This document shows positions 1-6,738 of a stretch of DNA of 17,157 nucleotides, one piece after another. The stretch is from Methanobrevibacter sp. (GTDB lineage Archaea > Methanobacteriota > Methanobacteria > Methanobacteriales > Methanobacteriaceae), in contig JADLKP010000023.1 of NCBI GenBank assembly GCA_016838945.1, positions 1 to 17,157 on the forward strand, read 5' to 3'. The position numbers and the translations under genes are program-made. The notes beneath the pieces are model-generated. The model saw nothing but the letters and a program-made list of their open reading frames with translations. It had not been told where the DNA came from and did no database searches. Each line of letters starts with the position of its first letter. Positions within the stretch are counted from its first letter, which is position 1.

Positions 1-57
1 AAAGAATGAAAACTAGTTAAAGAGCATAACACTCCCAACTAGTGAAACTATTTTAAT

Positions 58-141
58 CAAACTTTTACGAGCGAAGCGAGTAAAAGTTTGGAAAAGTTTT
101 GGTCCAGCTTTTGCGTTGCCGAAGGCAACGGAAAAGGTGGA
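58..141. repeat. Two adjacent hairpin-forming inverted repeats after uL15
   Basis: The first repeat has perfect 11-bp arms (58-68 CAAACTTTTAC with 80-90 GTAAAAGTTTG) around an 11-base loop that contains GCGAAGC. The second spans 103-141 and pairs 103-106, 108-112 and 114-120 with 138-141, 132-136 and 124-130. That gives 16 bp, with two single G/G mismatches on the plus strand (107/137 and 113/131) and a GAA loop. Between them lies an imperfect tandem repeat, AAAAGTTTGG then AAAAGTTTTGG (82-102). The second hairpin ends two bases from the uL15 stop. No U-tract follows on the minus strand, so a classical terminator is not obvious. Role unknown: a processing or mRNA-end structure, or a dispersed repeat. 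Confidence 0.7.
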
Positions 142-142
142 G

Positions 143-580
143 TTAAAGTTCTACAGCTTCTCCGCCAGCTTCTTCTATTTTTTCAATAGCAGTTTCAGAG
201 AATGCAGGAGATTTGACAACTAAAGGAATGTCAAGAGATCCGGTTGCTAAAACTTTGTTGTAGCCTAATTCTGTTACATCAATAACAATCATGTCATCTT
301 CTTTAGTTGCAATTCCTTTTTCTACAAACTCTTCAGCTTTATCGTTTAAGAAGTTCAAGTTGACAGGATAAGATTTGTGGATAGTTTTTTGAGGTCTTTT
401 GAAACCATGTTTACCGAAGTAATATCTGTTTTCAATTACGGTAGTGGACCAGTGGTGTTTTCCAGCTCCAGCTTTACCTTTACCACCTTTGTTACCAGCA
501 CCTCTTCTTCTTTTAACAGAGCCTCCACCGTTAGATCTGGAACCTCTCATTTTGTTAATCTTTTTGCCTTTTCTTATCAT
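143..580 (-). CDS. rpl15: Large ribosomal subunit protein uL15 (L15)
   Basis: This is the 145-aa uL15, an rRNA-binding protein of the 50S subunit. The N-terminus is the family's basic, glycine-rich extension (about residues 3-44, with MRGSR, GGKGKAG and KHHW), which threads into 23S rRNA. The C-terminal half is the globular domain ending AGGEAVEL. The ATG is preceded by a GGTGG SD element with suitable spacing, and the MIRK start matches archaeal relatives as I remember them. It lies 11 bp after uL30 and is the last gene of the cluster inside the window. In related archaea secY normally follows, but the remaining 142 bp here show no secY start. Confidence 0.96.
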   Translation of the reverse strand: MIRKGKKINKMRGSRSNGGGSVKRRRGAGNKGGKGKAGAGKHHWSTTVIENRYYFGKHGFKRPQKTIHKSYPVNLNFLNDKAEEFVEKGIATKEDDMIVIDVTELGYNKVLATGSLDIPLVVKSPAFSETAIEKIEEAGGEAVEL

Positions 581-591
581 TTAATCCACCC

Positions 592-1050
592 TTAAGCCAT
601 TCTTTTTGCAAGATTATTAATATCTTCGCCTCTGTAACCTAAGGATCCTCCTTCATTTACAGAATGTCTAATTCCTTTGTATCCTTTTCTTGGAGGATGT
701 AAACGGAATACAGGTTTCATATCAATATCTTGAGCTTTGATTTCGCCGTTGATTAATGCATTAGCCAATTCTTCAAAAGTAGAGTAATCAGTGTTTTCTG
801 CTAAGTATTCTTCGCTGAGACGAGCTCCACCAACTATTCTTCCTCTTTTTTCTACAAGTTCAGTGAGAGTTTCTAAATCTACTTCTCCCCAAGTGATGTA
901 GTCTTTTGCTTTTTGGAGCATACCTTTGTAACTTGGGTTTTCTTCAACTAATACAGCATGACTAATTCTGTTGAGTCTTAACATTTCTAAAGTACTAGCA
1001 ATGCCTTGTTTAACACCAGTAGTACCTCTAATTCTAATTACCAAATACAT
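592..1050 (-). CDS. rpl30: Large ribosomal subunit protein uL30 (L30)
   Basis: This 152-aa protein is the long archaeal/eukaryal form of uL30 (bacterial forms are about 60 aa). The start MYLVIRIRGTTGV and the following segment carrying LRLNRISHAVLVEENPSY are the L30 ferredoxin-like core that binds 23S rRNA. The C-terminal part (FRLHPPRKGYKGIRHSVNEGG, about 115-136) is the archaeal extension. A GGTGG SD site stands 5 bases before the ATG. It lies 11 bp after uS5 and 11 bp before uL15, consistent with co-transcription. Confidence 0.96.
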   Translation of the reverse strand: MYLVIRIRGTTGVKQGIASTLEMLRLNRISHAVLVEENPSYKGMLQKAKDYITWGEVDLETLTELVEKRGRIVGGARLSEEYLAENTDYSTFEELANALINGEIKAQDIDMKPVFRLHPPRKGYKGIRHSVNEGGSLGYRGEDINNLAKRMA

Positions 1051-1061
1051 GATACCACCGT

Positions 1062-1703
1062 TTATTGAATTACTCCCATATTTTTAAGGTCTTGTTCTGA
1101 AGCTTTCATTCTGCTTGCTTCTTTTAATGCTTCAAATACAGCATTTGCGAAGTTTACAGTAGTTTGGGTTTGTCCGCTAGCTTGAGACCATACATCCTTA
1201 ATACCAGCAAGAGAGAGAATGGTTTTACCTACATCACCAATAGCGAGTCCTACACCTGCAGGAGCAGGCCTTAAGGTTACGTTTACACTACTTGCCTTAC
1301 CGGTTACTTTGAAAGGAACAGTGTGTTGTCTTCCACAAACACAACCCCAATCTCCACAGCCTCTTCTTACTTTTATAATGTTATATTTAGCGTTATCTAC
1401 AGCTTTTCTGATAGCAGGACCTACTTCTCTAGCTTTACCTTGTCCTAAACCTACGTAACCGTTTTTGTTACCTACTGCAACAATTACTCTAAAGTTTACT
1501 TTTCTACCAGATTTGTGCATTCTTTGAACTAAATTTACATCCATTACTTCTTCTTCTAAATCAGGAAGCAATGCATCTACAATTTCTAATTCCATTATAG
1601 GGAGACCTTTTTCGAAGATTTCATCAATATCAGTGATATTACCTGCTTTTACTTCTTTACCTAAATTGGTTTTAGGTTCCCAATCATCCATATTAAAGCT
1701 CAT
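1062..1703 (-). CDS. rps5: Small ribosomal subunit protein uS5 (S5)
   Basis: This is the 213-aa uS5, a 30S protein at the mRNA entry side that contributes to decoding accuracy. Residues about 49-112 form the double-stranded-RNA-binding-like N domain (VNFRVIVAVGNKNGYVGLGQGKA). Residues about 125-200 are the C domain (GLAIGDVGKTILSLAGIKDVWSQ). The archaeal cysteine cluster is present (C116, C121, C123 in RRGCGDWGCVCG). The start codon overlaps the uL18 stop as ATGA (1700-1703), so the two genes are probably translationally coupled. Confidence 0.96.
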   Translation of the reverse strand: MSFNMDDWEPKTNLGKEVKAGNITDIDEIFEKGLPIMELEIVDALLPDLEEEVMDVNLVQRMHKSGRKVNFRVIVAVGNKNGYVGLGQGKAREVGPAIRKAVDNAKYNIIKVRRGCGDWGCVCGRQHTVPFKVTGKASSVNVTLRPAPAGVGLAIGDVGKTILSLAGIKDVWSQASGQTQTTVNFANAVFEALKEASRMKASEQDLKNMGVIQ

Positions 1704-2281
1704 AATTCAGCCTCGTCAATTTTATTTTTAATTTCTTCAAAGTGTTTAGGTAAATCAGTAGGTTGAAGACCTCTAGCTAAGTATTGGGAGAATTTCTTAT
1801 TCAATTCTTCTTCATCTAAGCTTTCAGCATATTCTGCAATATGTTCACCGTTGATCCTGTCTTCAGTAGGTACAATAGATTCACCGTATGGAACATTCAA
1901 ACCAGCATCTGCAGCACCTTTAACAGCTGCAAATACTTTTGCCCCTTTAATAGGAGATTTTAACCCGATATCTGCAACAGCATAGTCAACACCTGCTGCA
2001 ACAGCTTTTTTACCACATAAGTATGCAGTTAAATAAACAGCACTAGTGTTTTTGTTTCCTGCTAACCATCCTAATTTGTTTAATTCTTTACTGTGAGCTG
2101 ATACGACAGTTTCGTCTCCGTCTTTACCAACATTGATCACTTGAACAATACAATTAGCATTGGAAATTCTTACAACTAATCTGGATTTATCTACACCAAC
2201 TAATTTTGCTCTAGTAGCATAGTCAGTTTTACCTTCTCTTCTTCTTCTGAATGCTACTTTATAATTTGATCCGCTTGCCAA
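1700..2281 (-). CDS. rpl18: Large ribosomal subunit protein uL18 (L18), probable TTG start
   Basis: uL18 binds 5S rRNA together with uL5 in the central protuberance. The conserved FRRRREGKTDY motif sits near the N-terminus, followed by SRLVVRISNANCIVQVI, HSKELNKLGWLAGNKNTSAVYLTAYL and the GLNVPYGES segment. The open frame reaches an ATG at 2287, but the SD AGGAGG nearly touches it. The TTG at 2281-2279 lies 7 bases after GGAGG and gives MASGSNYKVAF, matching the Met-Ala-x-Gly start I remember in Methanobacteriales (193 aa). I therefore prefer TTG; the ATG would add only two residues. Its stop overlaps the uS5 start, and eL19 ends 11 bp upstream. Confidence 0.94.
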   Translation of the reverse strand: MASGSNYKVAFRRRREGKTDYATRAKLVGVDKSRLVVRISNANCIVQVINVGKDGDETVVSAHSKELNKLGWLAGNKNTSAVYLTAYLCGKKAVAAGVDYAVADIGLKSPIKGAKVFAAVKGAADAGLNVPYGESIVPTEDRINGEHIAEYAESLDEEELNKKFSQYLARGLQPTDLPKHFEEIKNKIDEAEL

Positions 2282-2292
2282 GTCCATTCCTC

Positions 2293-2739
2293 CTATTTGA
2301 TTAAATCATGGTCTCTAGCGTAAGTTTTCATGTAAGATTTACTTCTGAAAGCTCCACCTTTTGCCATTTTGTATAATTTACGGTAGGTAGTAGGGTCAAT
2401 TTCACCAGCGTCTCTCATATCTTTTAAGTCAGTTCTTAAAGCACGGATGGTTTTCATCCAAACTTGTTTTTTAGGAGTACGAGCGTTTTTAGCTCCTTTG
2501 ATACTACCTCTTCCTTTACGTTTACCTTTTTTCTTTTGCTCTTTAATTTTCTTAGATCTGTAGCTACTAATACCAGTTTTTGGTCTAGCTTTGATAATGC
2601 CTTGATCTATAAGTTGTCTAACACTGTCTCTTGTGATAGCTCTAGAAACTTCTTCAATTTCTTCAGGGTCTATCCATACACGGTTAACTCCAACTTTTAG
2701 TATACTAGCAGCTAATCTTTTTTGTGTAGTAAGATTCAT
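2293..2739 (-). CDS. rpl19e: Large ribosomal subunit protein eL19 (L19e)
   Basis: This is a 148-aa archaeal/eukaryal-specific ribosomal protein. The N-terminal helical domain starts MNLTTQKRLAASILKVG and contains RVWIDPEEIEEV. A very basic linker follows (about residues 60-90, KKIKEQKKKGKRKGRGSIKG), then the C-terminal helices (WMKTIRALRTDLKDMRD, RKLYKMAKGGAFRSKSY). In archaeal 50S structures eL19 stretches across the subunit surface. The SD is GGAGGA, 7 bases before the ATG. It is the first gene after the 483-bp break in the cluster, so it is probably the first gene of a second transcription unit. The RNA leader would be about 345 nt if it starts at the TATA box near 3109. Confidence 0.95.
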   Translation of the reverse strand: MNLTTQKRLAASILKVGVNRVWIDPEEIEEVSRAITRDSVRQLIDQGIIKARPKTGISSYRSKKIKEQKKKGKRKGRGSIKGAKNARTPKKQVWMKTIRALRTDLKDMRDAGEIDPTTYRKLYKMAKGGAFRSKSYMKTYARDHDLIK

Positions 2740-2959
2740 TAATAATCCTCCATTTAGTTAGCTGATAAACTTGAATAATTTCTTCAAGTTTCCCTTAATT
2801 CAAATAAATTAAAATTCATTTGTCAATTAATTGTTTTAATTTAATTGTTAGCTTTTAATAAGAAAAAAGATTCTTTTGCTTGACTTTTGGCCAATATATT
2901 TAAAAAATAAATTTTCCATAAATTTACTCATTAAATTACACACAATTAATTATTTAACC

Positions 2960-3085
2960 TTTATTTGTGAATTCAGTATATTGAATCCCCAAATCAATTA
3001 ATTGATTAGAATCATTGTCATATATGTTGTGGCATGAGGTTAAAGACGAATTCAATAATCCCTTGCCAACCTTATACAACGCCCC
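2960..3085 (-). other. Candidate structured RNA or long leader upstream of eL19
   Basis: Within a very AT-rich gap, 3026-3085 stands out as GC-richer. On the minus strand it begins GGGGCGTTG, about 26 bp after a TATA box. It can fold with GTTG (3080-3077) pairing CAAC (3029-3026) and TGGCA (3068-3064) pairing TGCCA (3034-3030). A competing pairing joins AGGTT (3072-3068) to AACCT (3041-3037). A separate 7-bp hairpin (2988-2982 with 2975-2969, one G-U pair) follows. It could be a free small RNA or the folded 5' leader of the eL19 mRNA. No known RNA family was recognised. The folds are hand-made and not energy-scored. Confidence 0.35.
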
Positions 3086-3104
3086 TATTTTTCTTACAAG
3101 TAAG

Positions 3105-3113
3105 CTTTATAAA
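3105..3113 (-). promoter_or_regulatory. TATA box upstream of the eL32-eL19 gap RNA / eL19 unit
   Basis: The minus strand reads TTTATAAAG here, a good archaeal TATA box, inside ATAAATTTATAAAG. About 26 bp downstream from its centre the transcript would start in GGGG (3085-3082), which fits archaeal spacing. It lies downstream of a terminator-like structure following eL32. A second, weaker box (minus TTTAAATATATT, about 2892-2903) could give a shorter leader for eL19. Confidence 0.5.
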
Positions 3114-3165
3114 TTTATAATTTTAAAATTTACTTTAATTAAATCGCTTAACAATTTAGGAAATG

Positions 3166-3212
3166 AAAAAACTTAGTTTTATCATCTATCATATGAAAAA
3201 TATGCATTTTTC
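3166..3212 (-). terminator. Probable terminator after eL32
   Basis: On the minus strand, ten bases after the eL32 stop, GAAAAAT (3212-3206) pairs with ATTTTTC (3201-3195) around a 4-base loop, giving a hairpin ending in a five-T tract. A second small hairpin (AAAAC/GTTTT, 3180-3168) ends in TTTTTTC (3171-3165). Archaeal RNA polymerase stops mainly at U-rich tracts, so termination here is plausible and would separate the first 19 genes of the cluster from the last five. The pairing is A/T-only, so the hairpins are weak. Confidence 0.45.
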
Positions 3213-3222
3213 AAATTTGCAT

Positions 3223-3549
3223 TTATTTGTTTAATACTTTTATACCTAATTCTGATGCTTTAGCTAACATCAATTCTTTTTTACGTTTACCGATAGTAGC
3301 ACTGATTCTTGCAGCTTCAGTTTCGCTGTCAAGTGCTTCCAATTCTTTCATGTTATTAACAAGAACATCTTTGTAACCAGAAGGATGTAATCCTCTAGTA
3401 GCTCTAGGAGTACGATAACCAATAGATGGCATTGCAGGTTTACCTGCTTCGTATCTTCTCATTTTACTAGTTTTTCCTCTAGGACGTCTCCATTTGGTTC
3501 CTAATTTTTTATAACGAGCATATTCTTGTCTTTTAAAATCTTTACTCAT
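3223..3549 (-). CDS. rpl32e: Large ribosomal subunit protein eL32 (L32e)
   Basis: This 108-aa protein is the eL32 core shared by archaea and eukaryotes, a 23S rRNA-binding protein. Recognisable segments are FKRQEYARYKKLGTKWRRPRGKTSKMRR (residues 5-32), the central IGYRTPRATRGLHPSGYKDVLV (43-64) and the C-terminal RISATIGKRKKELMLAKASELGIKVLN. It is at the short end for the family because it lacks the N-terminal extension some archaea carry. The SD is GGTGAT, 4 bases before the ATG, and the gene starts 17 bp after uL6. It is the last gene before the break in the cluster. Confidence 0.95.
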   Translation of the reverse strand: MSKDFKRQEYARYKKLGTKWRRPRGKTSKMRRYEAGKPAMPSIGYRTPRATRGLHPSGYKDVLVNNMKELEALDSETEAARISATIGKRKKELMLAKASELGIKVLNK

Positions 3550-3566
3550 TCAAATCACCATTATAA

Positions 3567-4106
3567 CTATTCTCTACTAGTTAAATAGATACCATCCTGG
3601 AATACTCTAGGATCTTTACCTCTAATTTTAGTAGCTTGTTCTAAGTTAGCCATAGTTTGACCAACATCTTCTTTGTTAACGCCAGTGATGATTACTTCAT
3701 CACCTTTAACTTGAACTTTAGCATCTCCAACGATTTTGGAAGATCTTGGATGTCTTTCTCCAATAAAGTTTTCGATAGTAACCATTTTTTCTTTGTCTTG
3801 AACTTTTACAGCCATTGGAAAGTGAGCAAATACAATTTTCATATGGTAAGTGAAACCATCGGTTACACCAGTAATCATATTGTTGATGTGAGCTCTAGTA
3901 GTTCCAATCATGGATTTGTCTTTCTTTTTAGGGAAAGCGGTTTCAAGAACAACAAGGTTATCTTCTTTTGAAATAGTTACATTAGGGTAAGTAAATTTTC
4001 TGGAAGTTTCACCATTTGGTCCTTTCACAGTAATTTCATCTTCAATTATAACTTCAACGCCTTCAGGGATTTCAATTTCTTCCCTTATAGCTGCAGCTAA
4101 TACCAT
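3567..4106 (-). CDS. rpl6: Large ribosomal subunit protein uL6 (L6)
   Basis: This is the 179-aa uL6, a two-domain protein of the 50S subunit near the GTPase-factor binding site and sarcin-ricin loop. It begins MVLAAAIREEIEIPEGVEV, as in other Methanobacteriales. The repeated alpha-beta domains are visible: ITVKGPNGETSRKF in the first and VQVKGDEVIITGVNKEDVGQTMANLEQATKIRGKDPRVFQDGIYL in the second, the latter holding the conserved C-terminal rRNA-binding motif. A GGTGAT SD precedes the ATG. It follows uS8 by 10 bp and precedes eL32 by 17 bp. Confidence 0.96.
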   Translation of the reverse strand: MVLAAAIREEIEIPEGVEVIIEDEITVKGPNGETSRKFTYPNVTISKEDNLVVLETAFPKKKDKSMIGTTRAHINNMITGVTDGFTYHMKIVFAHFPMAVKVQDKEKMVTIENFIGERHPRSSKIVGDAKVQVKGDEVIITGVNKEDVGQTMANLEQATKIRGKDPRVFQDGIYLTSRE

Positions 4107-4116
4107 ATTTAATCAC

Positions 4117-4509
4117 CTAATACATGTAAGCCAACAAACGTCCACCGATACCTCTTTCTTTAGCTTCTCTGTGGGTCATGATACCTTCAGGAGTAGTTAC
4201 AATTAAGATACCGAAGTTCTTTGCTGGCAAATATCTTTTTTCGAATTTCTCAAATTCATCTTTCTTTACAGCATGACGAGGTTTAATTACACCACATTGG
4301 TTGATGTTACCTTCCAATTCTACTTCGAATTTTCCAGCTTTGTTGTCATCTATAAATTCAAATTCACCTATATAATTCTCTTTTTGCATAGTGCTTAACA
4401 CGCGTCCAATCAATTTGGATGCTGGAGAAATAGTACAGTGGTCATTTACTTGACGTTCGTTATTTCTAATGTTTGTTAAAGCATCAGCAAGAGGGTCCAT
4501 AAGAGTCAT
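4117..4509 (-). CDS. rps8: Small ribosomal subunit protein uS8 (S8)
   Basis: This is the 130-aa archaeal uS8, a primary 16S rRNA binder (central domain). It begins MTLMDPLADALTNIRNNE, continues with PASKLIGRVLSTMQKENYIG, and ends with the RNA-binding C-domain GILIVTTPEGIMTHREAKERGIGGRLLAYMY. The open frame could begin at a GTG at 4518, but that GTG belongs to the SD sequence AAGGTG. The ATG at 4509 has proper spacing and gives the usual family length. The gene starts 14 bp after the tiny uS14 gene, whose stop adjoins this SD. Confidence 0.95.
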   Translation of the reverse strand: MTLMDPLADALTNIRNNERQVNDHCTISPASKLIGRVLSTMQKENYIGEFEFIDDNKAGKFEVELEGNINQCGVIKPRHAVKKDEFEKFEKRYLPAKNFGILIVTTPEGIMTHREAKERGIGGRLLAYMY

Positions 4510-4523
4510 AATAAACACCTTTC

Positions 4524-4667
4524 TTAATTATATTTTTTAAATCCTATTTTAGGAGCAATTTCTCTAAAACATTGCCTACATAAGTTGAGTCCGTATCTGC
4601 TTACAATAGCAGAGTGATCTCCACAACGGCTACATTTTTTTGCTGCTTTTCCGTATTTTCTTGGCAA
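4524..4667 (-). CDS. rps14: Small ribosomal subunit protein uS14, zinc-binding, TTG start
   Basis: This is a 47-codon gene between uL5 and uS8. It reads MPRKYGKAAKKCSRCGDHSA, continues IVSRYGLNLCRQCF, and ends GFKKYN. This is the short zinc-ribbon form of uS14 typical of archaea. Four cysteines (C12, C15, C30, C33) form the C-x2-C...C-x2-C zinc site. It sits in the 30S head. The start codon is TTG at 4667, with GGTGAT 4 bases upstream; no in-frame ATG is suitable. It is easy to miss because of its length and start codon, but the position between uL5 and uS8 is the expected one in archaeal spc clusters. A 54-bp gap separates it from uL5. Confidence 0.95.
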   Translation of the reverse strand: MPRKYGKAAKKCSRCGDHSAIVSRYGLNLCRQCFREIAPKIGFKKYN

Positions 4668-4721
4668 TATAATCACCTTAACATATTATTTTAATTATCT
4701 CAATCACTATTTTAGAGAGAA

Positions 4722-5246
4722 TTATTCGTATTCCTCTTCCTCTGCAATAGTAACATTGAATTTTTCTTCCATAAATTTCATAGTTTCTTCAGGAGTGATT
4801 CTATGTCTTTTTGGAATAGATTTCTTTTGGATTTTTCTTCTTTTAATTCTATAACCTGGTTTTTCAAAGGTGATAGAAAGATTCATACCAAAAATACCAA
4901 TATCTGGATCATATCTCATTCCAGGAATATCAATATGTTCTCTAATACCGAAAGAAACATTACCTTGTGCATCAAATTGACTAGGTCTTAATTTGTTGTT
5001 GATACCTTCTAAAACCAATTTAATTGCATCTTCAGCTTTTTCTCCACGGAGAGTTACTTTACATGCAATAGGTTGTCTTTTTCTGATTCCCCATTCAGGG
5101 TTAGTGACCTTGGAATATGTTTTTACAGGAGTTTGACCAGTCATATCTTCAATGAGAGTCATAGCTCTTGATAATTTTTCACCAGCTTCACCAACACCAA
5201 TGTTGATAGTGGCTTTTGAAATGATAACTTCGTTCATTGGATTCAT
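4722..5246 (-). CDS. rpl5: Large ribosomal subunit protein uL5 (L5)
   Basis: This 174-aa uL5 binds 5S rRNA and contacts the P-site tRNA in the central protuberance. Conserved stretches include ATINIGVGEAGEKLSRA (12-28), YSKVTNPEWGIRKRQPIACKVTLRG, SFGIREHIDIPGMRYDPDIGIFGMNL and KPGYRIKRRKIQKKSIPKRHRI. The ATG overlaps the eS4 stop as ATGA (5243-5246). Its SD, GGAGG, lies in the last codons of eS4, 7 bases before the ATG, so translation is probably coupled. The C-terminus is acidic (EEEEYE). Confidence 0.96.
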   Translation of the reverse strand: MNPMNEVIISKATINIGVGEAGEKLSRAMTLIEDMTGQTPVKTYSKVTNPEWGIRKRQPIACKVTLRGEKAEDAIKLVLEGINNKLRPSQFDAQGNVSFGIREHIDIPGMRYDPDIGIFGMNLSITFEKPGYRIKRRKIQKKSIPKRHRITPEETMKFMEEKFNVTIAEEEEYE

Positions 5247-5977
5247 TGGTTAACCTCCAATAAGTCAATAGCTGGTTCATCTTGACCAATAACAAATGCA
5301 TATTCTTTTAAGGTTAAGAAAGTGTCATCGTTTGCTTTTTCAATGATTACAGTATTTGGCTTAGAAGATTCGTCTACAATAACTTCTTTGATTTTACCAA
5401 GTTCACCAGTGTGCTTACCGCCAGTAACAAGAACAACTACACCTTCATCAAATTTGAAGTTTTCTTTGATTTCCTGTTCAGGTACAGCAATGCAAACAAC
5501 ATCTTGACCTGCATATACATCTTCATCAACTAAAACGTTTCTACCATCGTGAAGGTTCAATTGAGTTTTTCCACCTTTAATAGTAGATTTGTTTACGATT
5601 TTAGCTAATTTGTAACTTGCATCTTCTGCTGTTATTGGGTGTAAAGTTAATCTTCCTTTAGTATCTAAAAGGATTCTGTAATTTTCTTCAGTTTTAGGAA
5701 TAGTTAAAACATCCATAAAACCTACAGGGAATTTATAATCTTTTACAGCTCTTCCATCAATTAAGACATTACCAGTATTAATGATTCTTTTTGCTTCTCT
5801 GGAGTTATCAGCAAGACCTAAAATGTCTCTGATAATAACGAGTAAAGGTAAAGAATCGTTAATGGCATGAGTACCAGGAGCAGGTTTTACTGTCCAAGTA
5901 TCTTCTTTTGGATGGATAGGCCAGCTTTTAGGTGCTTTATACCTTTTAAGATGCTTTCTAGATCCCATTTTTGCCAT
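5243..5977 (-). CDS. rps4e: Small ribosomal subunit protein eS4 (S4e)
   Basis: This 244-aa protein is the archaeal/eukaryal eS4 (not bacterial-type uS4). It begins MAKMGSRKHLKRYKAPKSWPI, the basic N-terminal motif of the family. Residues about 43-90 form the S4 RNA-binding domain (LLVIIRDILGLADNSREAKRIINTGNVLIDG). The central domain contains KTQLNLHDGRNVLV, and a KOW motif follows (FDEGVVVLVTGGKHTGELGKI, about 176-196). The SD GGAGGA is formed by the last codons of uL24, which ends one base before the start. Confidence 0.96.
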   Translation of the reverse strand: MAKMGSRKHLKRYKAPKSWPIHPKEDTWTVKPAPGTHAINDSLPLLVIIRDILGLADNSREAKRIINTGNVLIDGRAVKDYKFPVGFMDVLTIPKTEENYRILLDTKGRLTLHPITAEDASYKLAKIVNKSTIKGGKTQLNLHDGRNVLVDEDVYAGQDVVCIAVPEQEIKENFKFDEGVVVLVTGGKHTGELGKIKEVIVDESSKPNTVIIEKANDDTFLTLKEYAFVIGQDEPAIDLLEVNQ

Positions 5978-5978
5978 C

Positions 5979-6323
5979 TTATTCCTCCATATTTAATCTT
6001 CTTTCATCTTTTAAATCAGCTTCAATAATCATCAAGTTGGAAGGGTGAATAGGAAGCAATACAGCATTTCCGTCAGGCTTACTTAAGGTAACTCCTTCAA
6101 CGGTAACTTTGTATCTTTTTGCATCAATAGATTCAACTTTTCCTTCATGACCTTTAAAGTCTCCACGAACAACTTGAACTTTGTCTCCAACTCTTATTGG
6201 TAAAGATCTTTTACCAATGTCTGCTCTTAAATCTTTGCTTAAATTAGCACTCATGATTTTACGACGAATGTGTAAAGGAGCAGTGTAGAGAGCTTTTCTT
6301 TGTTTTCTTGGTTGAATTGACAT
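5979..6323 (-). CDS. rpl24: Large ribosomal subunit protein uL24 (L24)
   Basis: This is the 114-aa uL24, an early-assembly 50S protein near the exit of the peptide tunnel. The N-terminus SIQPRKQRKALYTAPLHIRRK is the archaeal/eukaryal extension. A KOW domain follows at about 41-75 (VGDKVQVVRGDFKGHEGKVESID). The SD is GGTGAT, 2 bases before the ATG, and the gene follows uL14 by 15 bp. The last codons (ATG GAG GAA TAA) form the SD for eS4. Confidence 0.96.
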   Translation of the reverse strand: MSIQPRKQRKALYTAPLHIRRKIMSANLSKDLRADIGKRSLPIRVGDKVQVVRGDFKGHEGKVESIDAKRYKVTVEGVTLSKPDGNAVLLPIHPSNLMIIEADLKDERRLNMEE

Positions 6324-6338
6324 TTAATCACCATAAAC

Positions 6339-6737
6339 TTAAATTAATATGCTTGCTGCACTACCTACAGAAGGCCATTTGTCAGCTGCTTCCTTAGCGA
6401 CAGGTCCTCTGATTTCAGAACCTTTCAATACTCCTTCAGGAGTAATGATAACTGCAGCATTATCTTCGAATTTTACACGAAGACCATCAGCACGTCTGTA
6501 TTCTTTTTTCTGTCTTACAACAACTGCATTTACAACTTCTCTTCTCATGTCAGCAGTTCCTTTTTTAACAGAAGCAACTACCATGTCACCAACTCCAGCT
6601 ACGTCGAGTCTTCTACGTACACCTTTGAACCCTTTTACGGAAATGATTTCAATTTCACGAGCTCCTGTGTTGTCGACACATTGAAGTCTAGCACCAATTG
6701 GCAATGCTTTTGTTACGCTAGATGTAGTAGGTTTCAT
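6339..6737 (-). CDS. rpl14: Large ribosomal subunit protein uL14 (L14)
   Basis: This is the 132-aa uL14, a subunit-interface protein contacting 16S rRNA in bridge regions and the landing site of ribosome-silencing factors. Key stretches are LPIGARLQCVDNTGAREIEI, KGFKGVRRRLDVAGVGDMVVASVKKGT, KKEYRRADGLRVKFEDNAAVII and GSEIRGPVAKEAADKWPSVGSAASILI. The frame is open up to a GTG at 6749, but that GTG and the ATG after it fall in the SD GGTGAT. The ATG at 6737 has 7-base spacing and gives the normal 132 aa. With this start uS17 ends one base upstream with no overlap. Confidence 0.95.
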   Translation of the reverse strand: MKPTTSSVTKALPIGARLQCVDNTGAREIEIISVKGFKGVRRRLDVAGVGDMVVASVKKGTADMRREVVNAVVVRQKKEYRRADGLRVKFEDNAAVIITPEGVLKGSEIRGPVAKEAADKWPSVGSAASILI

Positions 6738-6738
6738 T

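Noticed and set aside
1..142. Start of secY, expected after uL15 in archaeal spc clusters
   Set aside because: No SD plus start codon leading to a hydrophobic frame is seen on the minus strand here; secY, if present, begins beyond the window.
2848..2931. 27-codon minus-strand frame (MSKFMENLFFKYIGQKSSKR...) in the eL32-eL19 gap, a possible leader peptide
   Set aside because: No SD before the ATG, AT-driven composition, and no sign of conservation available; too short to support as a gene.
2969..3018. Possible C/D box sRNA on the minus strand (AATGATT near 3010 and CTGA near 2975)
   Set aside because: The C box matches poorly and no proper D'/C' pair with guide spacing is present.
3026..3080. 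Possible H/ACA guide RNA (ACA triplets follow the stem)
   Set aside because: The internal loop is one-sided, so there is no two-sided pseudouridylation pocket, and no kink-turn is evident; left as an unclassified structure.
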